Source: Crossaster papposus (taxonomy: Eukaryota > Echinodermata > Asteroidea > Velatida > Solasteridae). From it: DNA of 64,000 nt. The stretch is taken from assembly GCA_037893245.1 (NCBI GenBank), contig JBAIAA010000117.1:3224001-3288000 (forward strand). The letters are read 5' to 3'. The notes beneath the pieces are model-generated. The model searched no databases. It worked only from the letters and a program-made list of their open reading frames with translations, and was not told the origin of the DNA. Below are positions 48,197-60,500 of this stretch, one piece after another. The translations under genes were made by a program, and so were the position numbers. Numbering within the stretch: position 1 is the first letter of the stretch; every line of letters starts with the position of its first letter.

Positions 48197-50778
48197 ACTG
48201 AGAGCAGTCACTGTGCTGAGCAGAATAGTGAGTGTTTCCATCACAGTGTAACTGAGAGCTGTCATTGTGCTGAGCAGAATAGTGGGTGTTCCCATCACAG
48301 TGTTACTAAGAGCAGTCACTGTGCTGAGCAGAATAGTGAGTGTTCCCATCACAGTGTGACTGTGAGAGCATTCACTGTGCTGAGCAGAATAGTGAGTGTT
48401 GCCGTCACAGTGTGACTGAGAGCTATCACTGTGCTGAGCAGAATGGTGAGTGTTCCCATCACAGTGTTACTGAGAGCAGTCACTGTGCTGAGCAGAATAG
48501 TGAGTGTTCCCATCACAGTGTGACTGTGAGAGCATCCACTGTGCTGAGCAGAATAGTGAGTGTTCCCGTCACAGTGTGACTGAGAGCTCTCACTGTGCTG
48601 AGCAGAATAGTGAATGTTCCCATCACAGTGTGACTGAGAGCAGTCACTATGCTTAGCAGAATAGTAAGTGTTTCCATCACAGTGTGACTGAGAGCTGTCA
48701 TTGTGCTGAGCAGAATAATGGGTGTTCCCATCACAGTGTGACTTAGAGCTGTCATTGTACTGAGCAGAATAGTGGGTGTTCCCATCACAGTGTTACTGAG
48801 AGCAGTCACTGTGCTGAGCAGAATAGTGAGTGTTCCCATCACAGTGTGACTGTGAGAGCATTCACTGTGCTGAGCAGAATAATGAGTGTTCCCGTCACAG
48901 TGTGACTGAGAGCTCTCACTGTGCTGAGCAGAATAGTGAGTGTTCCCATCACAGTGTGACTGAGAGCAGTCACTATGCTTAGCAGAATAGTAAGTGTTTC
49001 CATCACAGTGTGACTGAGAGCTGTCATTGTGCTGAGCAGAATAATGGGTGTTCCCATCACAGTGTGACTTAGAGCTCTCAATTTGCTGAGCAGAATAGTG
49101 AGTGTTCCCATTACAGTGTTACCGAGAGCAGTCACTCTGCTTAGCAGAATAGTGAGTGTTTCCATCACAGTGCGACTGTGAGAGCAGTCACTGTGCAGAG
49201 CAGAATAGTGAGTGTTCCCATCACAGTGTGACTGCGAGAGCATTCACTTTGCTGAACACAAGAGTGAGTGTTCCCATCACAGTGTGACTGTGAGAGCAGT
49301 CACTGTGCTGAGCAGAATAGTAAATGTTCCCGTCACAGTGTGACTGAGAGCAGCCACTGTGCTGAGCAGAATAGTGAGTGTTCCCATCACAGTGTGACTG
49401 CGAGAGCATTCACTGTGCAGAGCAGAATAGTGAGTGTTCACATCACAGTGTAACTGTGAGAGCAGTCACTGTGCTGAGCAGAATAGTGAGTGTTCACATC
49501 ACAGTGTGACTGTGAGAGCAGTCACTGTGCTGAGCAGAATAGTAAGTGTTTCCATCACAGTGTAACTGAGAGCTGTCATTGTGCTGAGCAGAATAGTGGG
49601 TGTTCCCATCACAGTGTTACTGAGAGCAGTCACTGTGCTGAGCAGAATAGTGAGTGTTCCCATCACAGTGTGACTGTGAGAGCATTCACTGTGCTGAGCA
49701 GAATAGTGAGTGTTCCCGTCAGTGTGACTGATAGCTCTCACTGTGCTGAGCAGAATAGTGAGTGTTCCCATCACAGTGTGAAAGAGAGCAGTCACTTGGC
49801 TGAGCAGAATAGTGAGTGTTCCCATCACAGTGTGACTGAGAGCAGTCACTGTGCTGAGCAGAATAGTGAATGTTCCCGCCACAGTGTGACTGAGAGCAGT
49901 CACTGTGCTGAGCAGAATAGTGAGTGTTCCCATCACAGTGTGACTGTGAGAGCATTCACTGTGCTGAGCAGAATAGTGAGTGTTCCCGTCAGTGTGACTG
50001 ATAGCTCTCACTGTGCTGAGCAGAAAAGTGAGTGTTCCCATCACAGTGTGAAAGAGAGCAGTCACTTGGCTGAGCAGAATAGTGAGTGTTCCCATCACAG
50101 TGTGACTGAGAGCAGTCACTGTGCTGAGCAGAATAGTGAATGTTCCCGCCACAGTGTGACTGAGAGCAGTCACTGTGCTGAGCAGAATAGTGAGTGTTCC
50201 CATCACAGTGTGACTTAGAGCAGTCAATGTGCTGAACAGAATAGTGAGTGTTCCCATCACAGTGTGACTTTGAGAGCATTCACTGTCCAGAGCAGAATAG
50301 TGAGTGTGACTTTGAGAGCAGTCACTGTGCTGAGCAGAATAGTGAGTGTTCCCATCACAGTGTGACTGAGAGCAGTCACTGTGCTGAGCAGAATAGTGAG
50401 TGTTCCCATCACAATGTGACTGAGAGCTGTCACTGTGCTGAGCAGAATAGTGAGTGTTCACATCACAGTGTGACTGAGAGCAATCACTGTGCTGAACAGA
50501 ATAGTGAGTGTTCCCATCACAGTGTGACTGAAAGCTGTCAATGTGCTGAGCAGAATAGTTAGTGTTCACATCACAGTGTGACCGAGAGCTCTCACTGTGC
50601 TGAGCATCAGAGTGAGTGTTCCCATCACAGTGTGAATGAGAGCAGTCACTGTGCTGAGCAAAATAGTGAGTGTTCCCATCACAGTGTGACTCAGAGCTGT
50701 CACTGTGCTAAGCAGAATAGTGAGTGTTCCGATCACAGTGTGACTGTGAGAGCAGTAACTATGCTGAGCAGAATAGTA

Positions 50779-53700
50779 AGTGTTTCCATCACAGTGTAAC
50801 TGAGAGCTGTCATTGTGCTGAGCAGAATAGTGGGTGTTCCCATCACAGTGTTACTAAGAGCAGTCACTGTGCTGAGCAGAATAGTGAGTGTTCCCATCAC
50901 AGTGTGACTGTGAGAGCATTCACTGTGCTGAGCAGAATAGTGAGTGTTGCCGTCACAGTGTGACTGAGAGCTATCACTGTGCTGAGCAGAATGGTGAGTG
51001 TTCCCATCACAGTGTTACTGAGAGCAGTCACTGTGCTGAGCAGAATAGTGAGTGTTCCCATCACAGTGTGACTGTGAGAGCATCCACTGTGCTGAGCAGA
51101 ATAGTGAGTGTTCCCGTCACAGTGTGACTGAGAGCTCTCACTGTGCTGAGCAGAATAGTGAATGTTCCCATCACAGTGTGACTGAGAGCAGTCACTATGC
51201 TTAGCAGAATAGTAAGTGTTTCCATCACAGTGTGACTGAGAGCTGTCATTGTGCTGAGCAGAATAATGGGTGTTCCCATCACAGTGTGACTTAGAGCTGT
51301 CATTGTACTGAGCAGAATAGTGGGTGTTCCCATCACAGTGTTACTGAGAGCAGTCACTGTGCTGAGCAGAATAGTGAGTGTTCCCATCACAGTGTGACTG
51401 TGAGAGCATTCACTGTGCTGAGCAGAATAATGAGTGTTCCCGTCACAGTGTGACTGAGAGCTCTCACTGTGCTGAGCAGAATAGTGAGTGTTCCCATCAC
51501 AGTGTGACTGAGAGCAGTCACTATGCTTAGCAGAATAGTAAGTGTTTCCATCACAGTGTGACTGAGAGCTGTCATTGTGCTGAGCAGAATAATGGGTGTT
51601 CCCATCACAGTGTGACTTAGAGCTCTCAATTTGCTGAGCAGAATAGTGAGTGTTCCCATTACAGTGTTACCGAGAGCAGTCACTCTGCTTAGCAGAATAG
51701 TGAGTGTTTCCATCACAGTGCGACTGTGAGAGCAGTCACTGTGCAGAGCAGAATAGTGAGTGTTCCCATCACAGTGTGACTGCGAGAGCATTCACTTTGC
51801 TGAGCACAAGAGTGAGTGTTCCCATCACAGTGTGACTGTGAGAGCAGTCACTGTGCTGAGCAGAATAGTAAATGTTCCCGTCACAGTGTGACTGAGAGCA
51901 GCCACTGTGCTGAGCAGAATAGTGAGTGTTCCCATCACAGTGTGACTGCGAGAGCATTCACTGTGCAGAGCAGAATAGTGAGTGTTCACATCACAGTGTA
52001 ACTGTGAGAGCAGTCACTGTGCTGAGCAGAATAGTGAGTGTTCACATCACAGTGTGACTGTGAGAGCAGTCACTGTGCTGAGCAGAATAGTAAGTGTTTC
52101 CATCACAGTGTAACTGAGAGCTGTCATTGTGCTGAGCAGAATAGTGGGTGTTCCCATCACAGTGTTACTGAGAGCAGTCACTGTGCTGAGCAGAATAGTG
52201 AGTGTTCCCATCACAGTGTGACTGTGAGAGCATTCACTGTGCTGAGCAGAATAGTGAGTGTTCCCGTCAGTGTGACTGATAGCTCTCACTGTGCTGAGCA
52301 GAATAGTGAGTGTTCCCATCACAGTGTGAAAGAGAGCAGTCACTTGGCTGAGCAGAATAGTGAGTGTTCCCATCACAGTGTGACTGAGAGCAGTCACTGT
52401 GCTGAGCAGAATAGTGAATGTTCCCGCCACAGTGTGACTGAGAGCAGTCACTGTGCTGAGCAGAATAGTGAGTGTTCCCATCACAGTGTGACTGTGAGAG
52501 CATTCACTGTGCTGAGCAGAATAGTGAGTGTTCCCGTCAGTGTGACTGATAGCTCTCACTGTGCTGAGCAGAAAAGTGAGTGTTCCCATCACAGTGTGAA
52601 AGAGAGCAGTCACTTGGCTGAGCAGAATAGTGAGTGTTCCCATCACAGTGTGACTGAGAGCAGTCACTGTGCTGAGCAGAATAGTGAATGTTCCCGCCAC
52701 AGTGTGACTGAGAGCAGTCACTGTGCTGAGCAGAATAGTGAGTGTTTCCATCACAGTGTAACTGAGAGCTGTCATTGTGCTGAGCAGAATAGTGGGTGTT
52801 CCCATCACAGTGTTACTAAGAGCAGTCACTGTGCTGAGCAGAATAGTGAGTGTTCCCATCACAGTGTGACTGTGAGAGCATTCACTGTGCTGAGCAGAAT
52901 AGTGAGTGTTGCCGTCACAGTGTGACTGAGAGCTATCACTGTGCTGAGCAGAATGGTGAGTGTTCCCATCACAGTGTTACTGAGAGCAGTCACTGTGCTG
53001 AGCAGAATAGTGAGTGTTCCCATCACAGTGTGACTGTGAGAGCATCCACTGTGCTGAGCAGAATAGTGAGTGTTCCCGTCACAGTGTGACTGAGAGCTCT
53101 CACTGTGCTGAGCAGAATAGTGAATGTTCCCATCACAGTGTGACTGAGAGCAGTCACTATGCTTAGCAGAATAGTAAGTGTTTCCATCACAGTGTGACTG
53201 AGAGCTGTCATTGTGCTGAGCAGAATAATGGGTGTTCCCATCACAGTGTGACTTAGAGCTGTCATTGTACTGAGCAGAATAGTGGGTGTTCCCATCACAG
53301 TGTTACTGAGAGCAGTCACTGTGCTGAGCAGAATAGTGAGTGTTCCCATCACAGTGTGACTGTGAGAGCATTCACTGTGCTGAGCAGAATAATGAGTGTT
53401 CCCGTCACAGTGTGACTGAGAGCTCTCACTGTGCTGAGCAGAATAGTGAGTGTTCCCATCACAGTGTGACTGAGAGCAGTCACTATGCTTAGCAGAATAG
53501 TAAGTGTTTCCATCACAGTGTGACTGAGAGCTGTCATTGTGCTGAGCAGAATAATGGGTGTTCCCATCACAGTGTGACTTAGAGCTCTCAATTTGCTGAG
53601 CAGAATAGTGAGTGTTCCCATTACAGTGTTACCGAGAGCAGTCACTCTGCTTAGCAGAATAGTGAGTGTTTCCATCACAGTGCGACTGTGAGAGCAGTCA

Positions 53701-54702
53701 CTGTGCAGAGCAGAATAGTGAGTGTTCCCATCACAGTGTGACTGCGAGAGCATTCACTTTGCTGAGCACAAGAGTGAGTGTTCCCATCACAGTGTGACTG
53801 TGAGAGCAGTCACTGTGCTGAGCAGAATAGTAAATGTTCCCGTCACAGTGTGACTGAGAGCAGCCACTGTGCTGAGCAGAATAGTGAGTGTTCCCATCAC
53901 AGTGTGACTGCGAGAGCATTCACTGTGCAGAGCAGAATAGTGAGTGTTCACATCACAGTGTAACTGTGAGAGCAGTCACTGTGCTGAGCAGAATAGTGAG
54001 TGTTCACATCACAGTGTGACTGTGAGAGCAGTCACTGTGCTGAGCAGAATAGTAAGTGTTTCCATCACAGTGTAACTGAGAGCTGTCATTGTGCTGAGCA
54101 GAATAGTGGGTGTTCCCATCACAGTGTTACTGAGAGCAGTCACTGTGCTGAGCAGAATAGTGAGTGTTCCCATCACAGTGTGACTGTGAGAGCATTCACT
54201 GTGCTGAGCAGAATAGTGAGTGTTCCCGTCAGTGTGACTGATAGCTCTCACTGTGCTGAGCAGAATAGTGAGTGTTCCCATCACAGTGTGAAAGAGAGCA
54301 GTCACTTGGCTGAGCAGAATAGTGAGTGTTCCCATCACAGTGTGACTGAGAGCAGTCACTGTGCTGAGCAGAATAGTGAATGTTCCCGCCACAGTGTGAC
54401 TGAGAGCAGTCACTGTGCTGAGCAGAATAGTGAGTGTTCCCATCACAGTGTGACTGTGAGAGCATTCACTGTGCTGAGCAGAATAGTGAGTGTTCCCGTC
54501 AGTGTGACTGATAGCTCTCACTGTGCTGAGCAGAAAAGTGAGTGTTCCCATCACAGTGTGAAAGAGAGCAGTCACTTGGCTGAGCAGAATAGTGAGTGTT
54601 CCCATCACAGTGTGACTGAGAGCAGTCACTGTGCTGAGCAGAATAGTGAATGTTCCCGCCACAGTGTGACTGAGAGCAGTCACTGTGCTGAGCAGAATAG
54701 TG
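50779..54702 (+). repeat. Nested 1962-bp HOR tandem pair (second 4510-bp copy)
   Basis: Copies 50779-52740 and 52741-54702, which are the 46269-50192 pair shifted by 4510. Agreement of all four copies at nearly every position, with only the 49256 base noted as private, shows that the 1962-bp duplication came before the 4510-bp duplication and that both are recent compared with divergence between unit types. Confidence 0.86.
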
Positions 54703-57574
54703 AGTGTTCCCATCACAGTGTGACTGTAAGAGCATTCACTTTGCTGAGCACAAGAGTGAGTGTTCCCATCACAGTGTGACTGTGAGAGCAGTGACTGTGC
54801 TGATCAAAATAGTGAGTGTTCCCATCATAGTGTGACTGCGTTAGCATTCACTGTGCAGAGCAGAATAGTGGGTGTTCCCATCACAGTGTGACTGAGAGCT
54901 GTCACTGTGCTGAGCAGAATAGTGAGTGTTCACATCACTGTGTGACTGAGAGCAGTCACTGTGCTGAGCAGAATAATGAGTGTTCACATCAAAGTGTGAC
55001 TGAGAGCAGTCACTGTGCTGAGCGAAATAGTGAGTGTTCCCATCACAGAGTGACTGCGAGAGCATTCACTGTGCTGAGCAGAATAATGAGTGTTCCCGTC
55101 ACAGTGTGACTGAGAGCAGCCACTGTGCTGAGCAGAATAGTGAGTGTTCCCATCACAGTGTGACTGCGAGAGCATTCACTGTGCAGAGCAGCATAGTGAG
55201 TGTTCATATCACAGTGTGACTGTGAGAGCAGTCACTGTGCTGAGCAGAATAGTAAGTGTTTCCATCACAGTGTAACTGAGAGCTGTCATTGTGCTGAGCA
55301 GAATAGTGGGTGTTCCCATCACAGTGTTACTGAGAGCAGTCACTGTGCTGAGCAGAATAGTGAGTGTTCCCATCACAGTGTGACTGTGAGAGCATTCACT
55401 GTGCTGAGCAGAATAGTGAGTGTTCCCGTCAGTGTGACTGAGAGCTCTCACTGTGCTGAGCAGAATAGTGAGTGCTCCCATCACAGTGTGACTGAGAGCA
55501 GTCACTTGGCTGAGCAGAATAGTGAGTGTTCCCATCACAGTGTGACTGAGAGCATTCACTGTGCTGAGCAGAATAGTGAGTGTTCCCGTCAGTGTGACTG
55601 ATAGCTCTCACTGTGCTGAGCAGAATAGTGAGTGTTCCCATCACAGTGTGAAAGAGAGCAGTCACTTGGCTGAGCAGAATAGTGAGTGTTCCCATCACAG
55701 TGTGACTGAGAGCAGTCACTGTGCTGAGCAGAATAGTGAATGTTCCCGCCACAGTGTGACTGAGAGCAGTCACTGTGCTGAGCAGAATAGTGAGTGTTCC
55801 CATCACAGTGTGACTGTGAGAGCATTCACTGTGCTGAGCAGAATAGTGAGTGTTCCCGTCAGTGTGACTGATAGCTCTCACTGTGCTGAGCAGAAAAGTG
55901 AGTGTTCCCATCACAGTGTGAAAGAGAGCAGTCACTTGGCTGAGCAGAATAGTGAGTGTTCCCATCACAGTGTGACTGAGAGCAGTCACTGTGCTGAGCA
56001 GAATAGTGAATGTTCCCGCCACAGTGTGACTGAGAGCAGTCACTGTGCTGAGCAGAATAGTGAGTGTTCCCATCACAGTGTGACTGTAAGAGCAGTCACT
56101 GTGCTGAGCAGAATAATGGGTGTTCCCATCACAGTGTGACTTAGAGCTCTCACTTTGCTGAGCAGAATAGTGAGTGTTCCCATGACAGTGTGACTGCGAG
56201 AGCATTCACTTTGCTGAGCACAAGAGTGAGTGTTCCCATCACAGTGTGACTGTGAGAGCAGTGACTGTGCTGAGCAAAATAGTGAGTGTTCCCATCATAG
56301 TGTGACTGCGTTAGCATTCACTGTGCAGAGCAGAATAGTGGGTGTTCCCATCACAGTGTGACTGAGAGCTGTCACTGTGCTGAGCAGAATAGTGAGTGTT
56401 CACATCACTGTGTGACTGAGAGCAGTCACTGTGCTGAGCAGAATAATGAGTGTTCACATCAAAGTGTGACTGAGAGCAGTCACTGTGCTGAGCGAAATAG
56501 TGAGTGTTCCCATCACAGAGTGACTGCGAGAGCATTCACTGTGCTGAGCAGAATAATGAGTGTTCCCGTCACAGTGTGACTGAGAGCAGCCACTGTGCTG
56601 AGCAGAATAGTGAGTGTTCCCATCACAGTGTGACTGCGAGAGCATTCACTGTGCAGAGCAGCATAGTGAGTGTTCATATCACAGTGTGACTGTGAGAGCA
56701 GTCACTGTGCTGAGCAGAATAGTAAGTGTTTCCATCACAGTGTAACTGAGAGCTGTCATTGTGCGGAGCAGAATAGTGGGTGTTCCCATCACAGTGTTAC
56801 TGAGAGCAGTCACTGTGCTGAGCAGAATAGTGAGTGTTCCCATCACAGTGTGACTGTGAGAGCATTCACTGTGCTGAGCAGAATAGTGAGTGTTCCCGTC
56901 AGTGTGACTGAGAGCTCTCACTGTGCTGAGCAGAATAGTGAGTGCTCCCATCACAGTGTGACTGAGAGCAGTCACTTGGCTGAGCAGAATAGTGAGTGTT
57001 CCCATCACAGTGTGACTGAGAGCAGTCACTGTGCTGAGCAGAATAGTGAGTGTTCCCATCACAGTGTGACTGTGAGAGCAGTCACTATGCTGAGCAGAAT
57101 AGTAATTGTTTCCATCACAGTGTAACTGAGAGCTGTCATTGTACTGAGCAGAATAGTGGGTGTTCCCATCACAGTGTTACTGAGAGCAGTCACTGTGCTG
57201 AGCAGAATAGTGAGTGTTCCCATCACAGTGTGACTGTGAGAGCATCCACTGTGCTGGGCAGAATAGTGAGTGTTCCCGTCACAGTGTGACTGAGAGCTCT
57301 CACTGTGCTGAGCAGAATAGTGAATGTTCCCATCACAGTGTGACTGAGAGCAGTCACTATGCTTAGCAGAATAGTAAGTGTTTCCATCACAGTGTGACTG
57401 AGAGCTGTCATTGTGCTGAGCAGAATAATGGGTGTTCCCATCACAGTGTGACTTAGAGCTGTCATTGTACTGAGCAGAATAGTGGGTGTTCCCATCACAG
57501 TGTTACTGAGAGCAGTCACTGTGCTGAGCAGAATAGTGAGTGTTCCCATCACAGTGTGACTGTGAGAGCATTCA
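54693..57574 (+). repeat. 1470-bp HOR, full copy and partial copy
   Basis: 54729-55553 matches 56199-57023 at a shift of 1470, including AGCGTTAGCATTC-type units (CTGCGTTAGC near 54837 and 56307), GAGCGAAATAG, and CAGCATAGTG near 55190 and 56660. The remainder of the first copy (about 55554-56198) contains the 270-bp pair, which the second copy lacks. The second copy passes into an AGCATCCAC series like that near 48535. A private GTGCGGAGC (near 56761) and GCTGGGCAG (near 57253) are single-copy changes. Confidence 0.8.
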
Positions 57575-60500
57575 CTGTGCTGAGCAGAATAGTGAGTGTT
57601 CCCGTCACAGTGTGACTGAGAGCTCTCACTGTGCTGAGCAGAATAGTGAGTGTTCCCATCACAGTGTGACTGAGAGCAGTCACTATGCTTAGCAGAATAG
57701 TAAGTGTTTCCATCACAGTGTGACTGAGAGCTGTCATTGTGCTGAGCAGAATAATGGGTGTTCCCATCACAGTGTGACTTAGAGCTCTCACTTTGCTGAG
57801 CAGAATAGTGAGTGTTCCCATTACAGTGTTACCGAGAGCAGTCACTCTGCTTAGCAGAATAGTGAGTGTTTCCATCACAGTGCGACTGTGAGAGCAGTCA
57901 CTGTGCAGAGCAGAATAGTGAGTGTTCCCATCACAGTGTGACTGCGAGAGCATTCACTTTGCTGAGCACAAGAGTGAGTGTTCCCATCACAGTGTGACTG
58001 TGAGAGCAGTCACTGTGCTGAGCAGAATAGTGAATGTTCCTGCCACAGTGTGACTGAGAGCAGTGACTGTGCTGAGCAAAATAGTGAGTGTTCCCATCAC
58101 AGTGTGACTGCGATAGCATTCACTGTGCTGAGCAGAATAGTGAGTGTTCACATCACTGTGTGACTGAGAGCAGTCACTGTGCTGAGCGAAATAGTGAGTG
58201 TTCCCATCACAGAGTGACTGCGAGAGCATTCACTGTGCTGAGCAGAATAGTGAGTGTTCCCGTCACAGTGTGACTGAGAGCAGCCACTGTGCTGAGCAGA
58301 ATAGTGAGTGTTCCCATCACAGTGTGACTGCGAGAGCATTCACTGTGCAGAGCAGAATAGTGAGTGTTCACATCACAGTGTAACTGTGAGAGCAGTCACT
58401 GTGCTGAGCAGAATAGTGAGTGTTCACATCACAGTGTGACTGTGAGAGCAGTCACTGTGCTGAGCAGAATAGTAAGTGTTTTCATCACAGTGTAACTGAG
58501 AGCTGTCATTGTGCTGAGCAGAATAGTGGGTGTTCCCATCACAGTGTTACTGAGAGCAGTCACTGTGCTGAGCAGAATAGTGAGTGTTCCCATCACAGTG
58601 TGACTGTGAGAGCATTCACTGTGCTGAGCAGAATAGTGAGTGTTCCCGTCAGTGTGACTGATAGCTCTCACTGTGCTGAGCAGAATAGTGAGTGTTCCCA
58701 TCACAGTGTGAAAGAGAGCAGTCACTTGGCTGAGCAGAATAGTGAGTGTTCCCATCACAGTGTGACTGAGAGCAGTCACTGTGCTGAGCAGAATAGTGAA
58801 TGTTCCCGCCACAGTGTGACTGAGAGCAGTCACTGTGCTGAGCAGAATAGTGAGTGTTCCCATCACAGTGTGACTGTGAGAGCATTCACTGTGCTGAGCA
58901 GAATAGTGAGTGTTCCCGTCAGTGTGACTGATAGCTCTCACTGTGCTGAGCAGAAAAGTGAGTGTTCCCATCACAGTGTGAAAGAGAGCAGTCACTTGGC
59001 TGAGCAGAATAGTGAGTGTTCCCATCACAGTGTGACTGAGAGCAGTCACTGTGCTGAGCAGAATAGTGAATGTTCCCGCCACAGTGTGACTGAGAGCAGT
59101 CACTGTGCTGAGCAGAATAGTGAGTGTTCCCATCACAGTGTGACTGTGAGAGCATTCACTGTGCAGAGCAGAACAGTGGGTGTTCCCATCACAGTGTGAC
59201 TGAGAGCTGTCACTGTGCTGAGCAGAATAGTGAGTGTTCACATCACTGTGTGACTGAGAGCAGTCACTGTGCTGAGCAGAATAATGAGTGTTCACATCAA
59301 AGTGTGACTGAGAGCAGTCACTGTGCTGAGCGAAATAGTGAGTGTTCCCATCACAGAGTGACTGCGAGAGCATTCACTGTGCTGAGCAGAATAATGAGTG
59401 TTCCCGTCACAGTGTGACTGAGAGCAGCCACTGTGCTGAGCAGAATAGTGAGTGTTCCCATCACAGTGTGACTGCGAGAGCATTCACTGTGCAGAGCAGA
59501 ATAGTGAGTGTTCACATCACAGTGTGACTGTGAGAGCAGTCACTGTGCTGAGCAGAATAGTAAGTGTTTCCATCACAGTGTAACTGAGAGCTGTCATTGT
59601 GCTGAGCAGAATAGTGGGTGTTCCCATCACAGTGTTACTGAGAGCAGTCACTGTGCTGAGCAGAATAGTGAGTGTTCCCATCACAGTGTGACTGTGAGAG
59701 CATTCACTGTGCTGAGCAGAAAAGTGAGTGTTCCCGTCAGTGTGACTGAGAGCTCTCACTGTGCTGAGCAGAATAGTGAGTGCTCCCATCACAGTGTGAC
59801 TGAGAGCAGTCACTTGGCTGAGCAGAATAGTGAGTGTTCCCATCACAGTGTGACTGAGAGCAGTCACTGTGCTGAGCAGAATAGTGAGTGTTCCCGTCAC
59901 AGTGTGACTGAGAGCTCTTATGTGCTGAGCAGAATAGTGAGTGTTCCCATTACAGTGTGACTGAGAGCTCTCACTGTGCTGAGCAGAATAGTGAGTGTTC
60001 CCATCACAGTGTGACTGAGAGCAGTCATTATGCTTAGCAGAATAGTAAGTGTTTCCATCACAGTGTGACTGAGAGCTGTCATTGTGCTGAGCAGAATAAT
60101 GGGTGTTCCCATCACAGTGTGACTTAGAGCTCTCACTTTGCTGAGCAGAATAGTGAGTGTTCCCATTACAGTGTTACCGAGAGCAGTCACTCTGCTTAGC
60201 AGAATAGTGAGTGTTTCCATCACAGTGCGACTGTGAGAGCAGTCACTGTGCAGAGCAGAATAGTGAGTGTTCCCATCACAGTGTGACTGCGAGAGCATTC
60301 ACTTTGCTGAGCACAAGAGTGAGTGTTCCCATCACAGTGTGACTGTGAGAGCAGTCACTGTGCTGAGCAGAATAGTGAATGTTCCTGCCACAGTGTGACT
60401 GAGAGCAGTGACTGTGCTGAGCAAAATAGTGAGTGTTCCCATCACAGTGTGACTGCGATAGCATTCACTGTGCTGAGCAGAATAGTGAGTGTTCACATCA

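Larger units (their letters stand above)
46269..50192 (+). repeat. Nested 1962-bp HOR tandem pair (first 4510-bp copy)
   Basis: Copies 46269-48230 and 48231-50192. The left boundary is A at 46268 against G at 48230, although a few bases further left also match. Each copy contains GTTGCCGTCAC, AGCATCCAC, GCATTCACTTTGCTGAGCAC, and a pair of 270-bp blocks. The same pair appears in the second 4510-bp copy at 50779-52740 and 52741-54702, giving four copies in total. Confidence 0.87.
45673..54692 (+). repeat. 4510-bp HOR tandem pair
   Basis: Copies 45673-50182 and 50183-54692, the largest exact period found. Each is a 596-bp head (with the 42-bp unit, the AATAGTTAGTG unit and the TGACTCA unit) followed by two 1962-bp copies. 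Left boundary: A at 45672 against G at 50182. On the right, GTGACTGTAAG near 54721 departs from GTGACTTAGAG at 50211. One private base, A at 49256 (GCTGAACACAAG), stands where 47294, 51804 and 53766 have G. Confidence 0.88.

Noticed and set aside
47528-48415. 295-codon Cys/His-rich repeat protein (zinc-finger-like)
   Set aside because: The Cys and His spacing follows the DNA period and is not a known finger motif. Copies are broken by frame changes, and the start codon lies inside a unit like any other.
49499-50569. 356-codon reverse open frame as a protein-coding gene
   Set aside because: It is the satellite read in a stop-free frame. The same 18-residue period appears in forward and reverse frames everywhere, with ends set by 56-bp units. 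No promoter, intron, signal peptide or known domain is visible.
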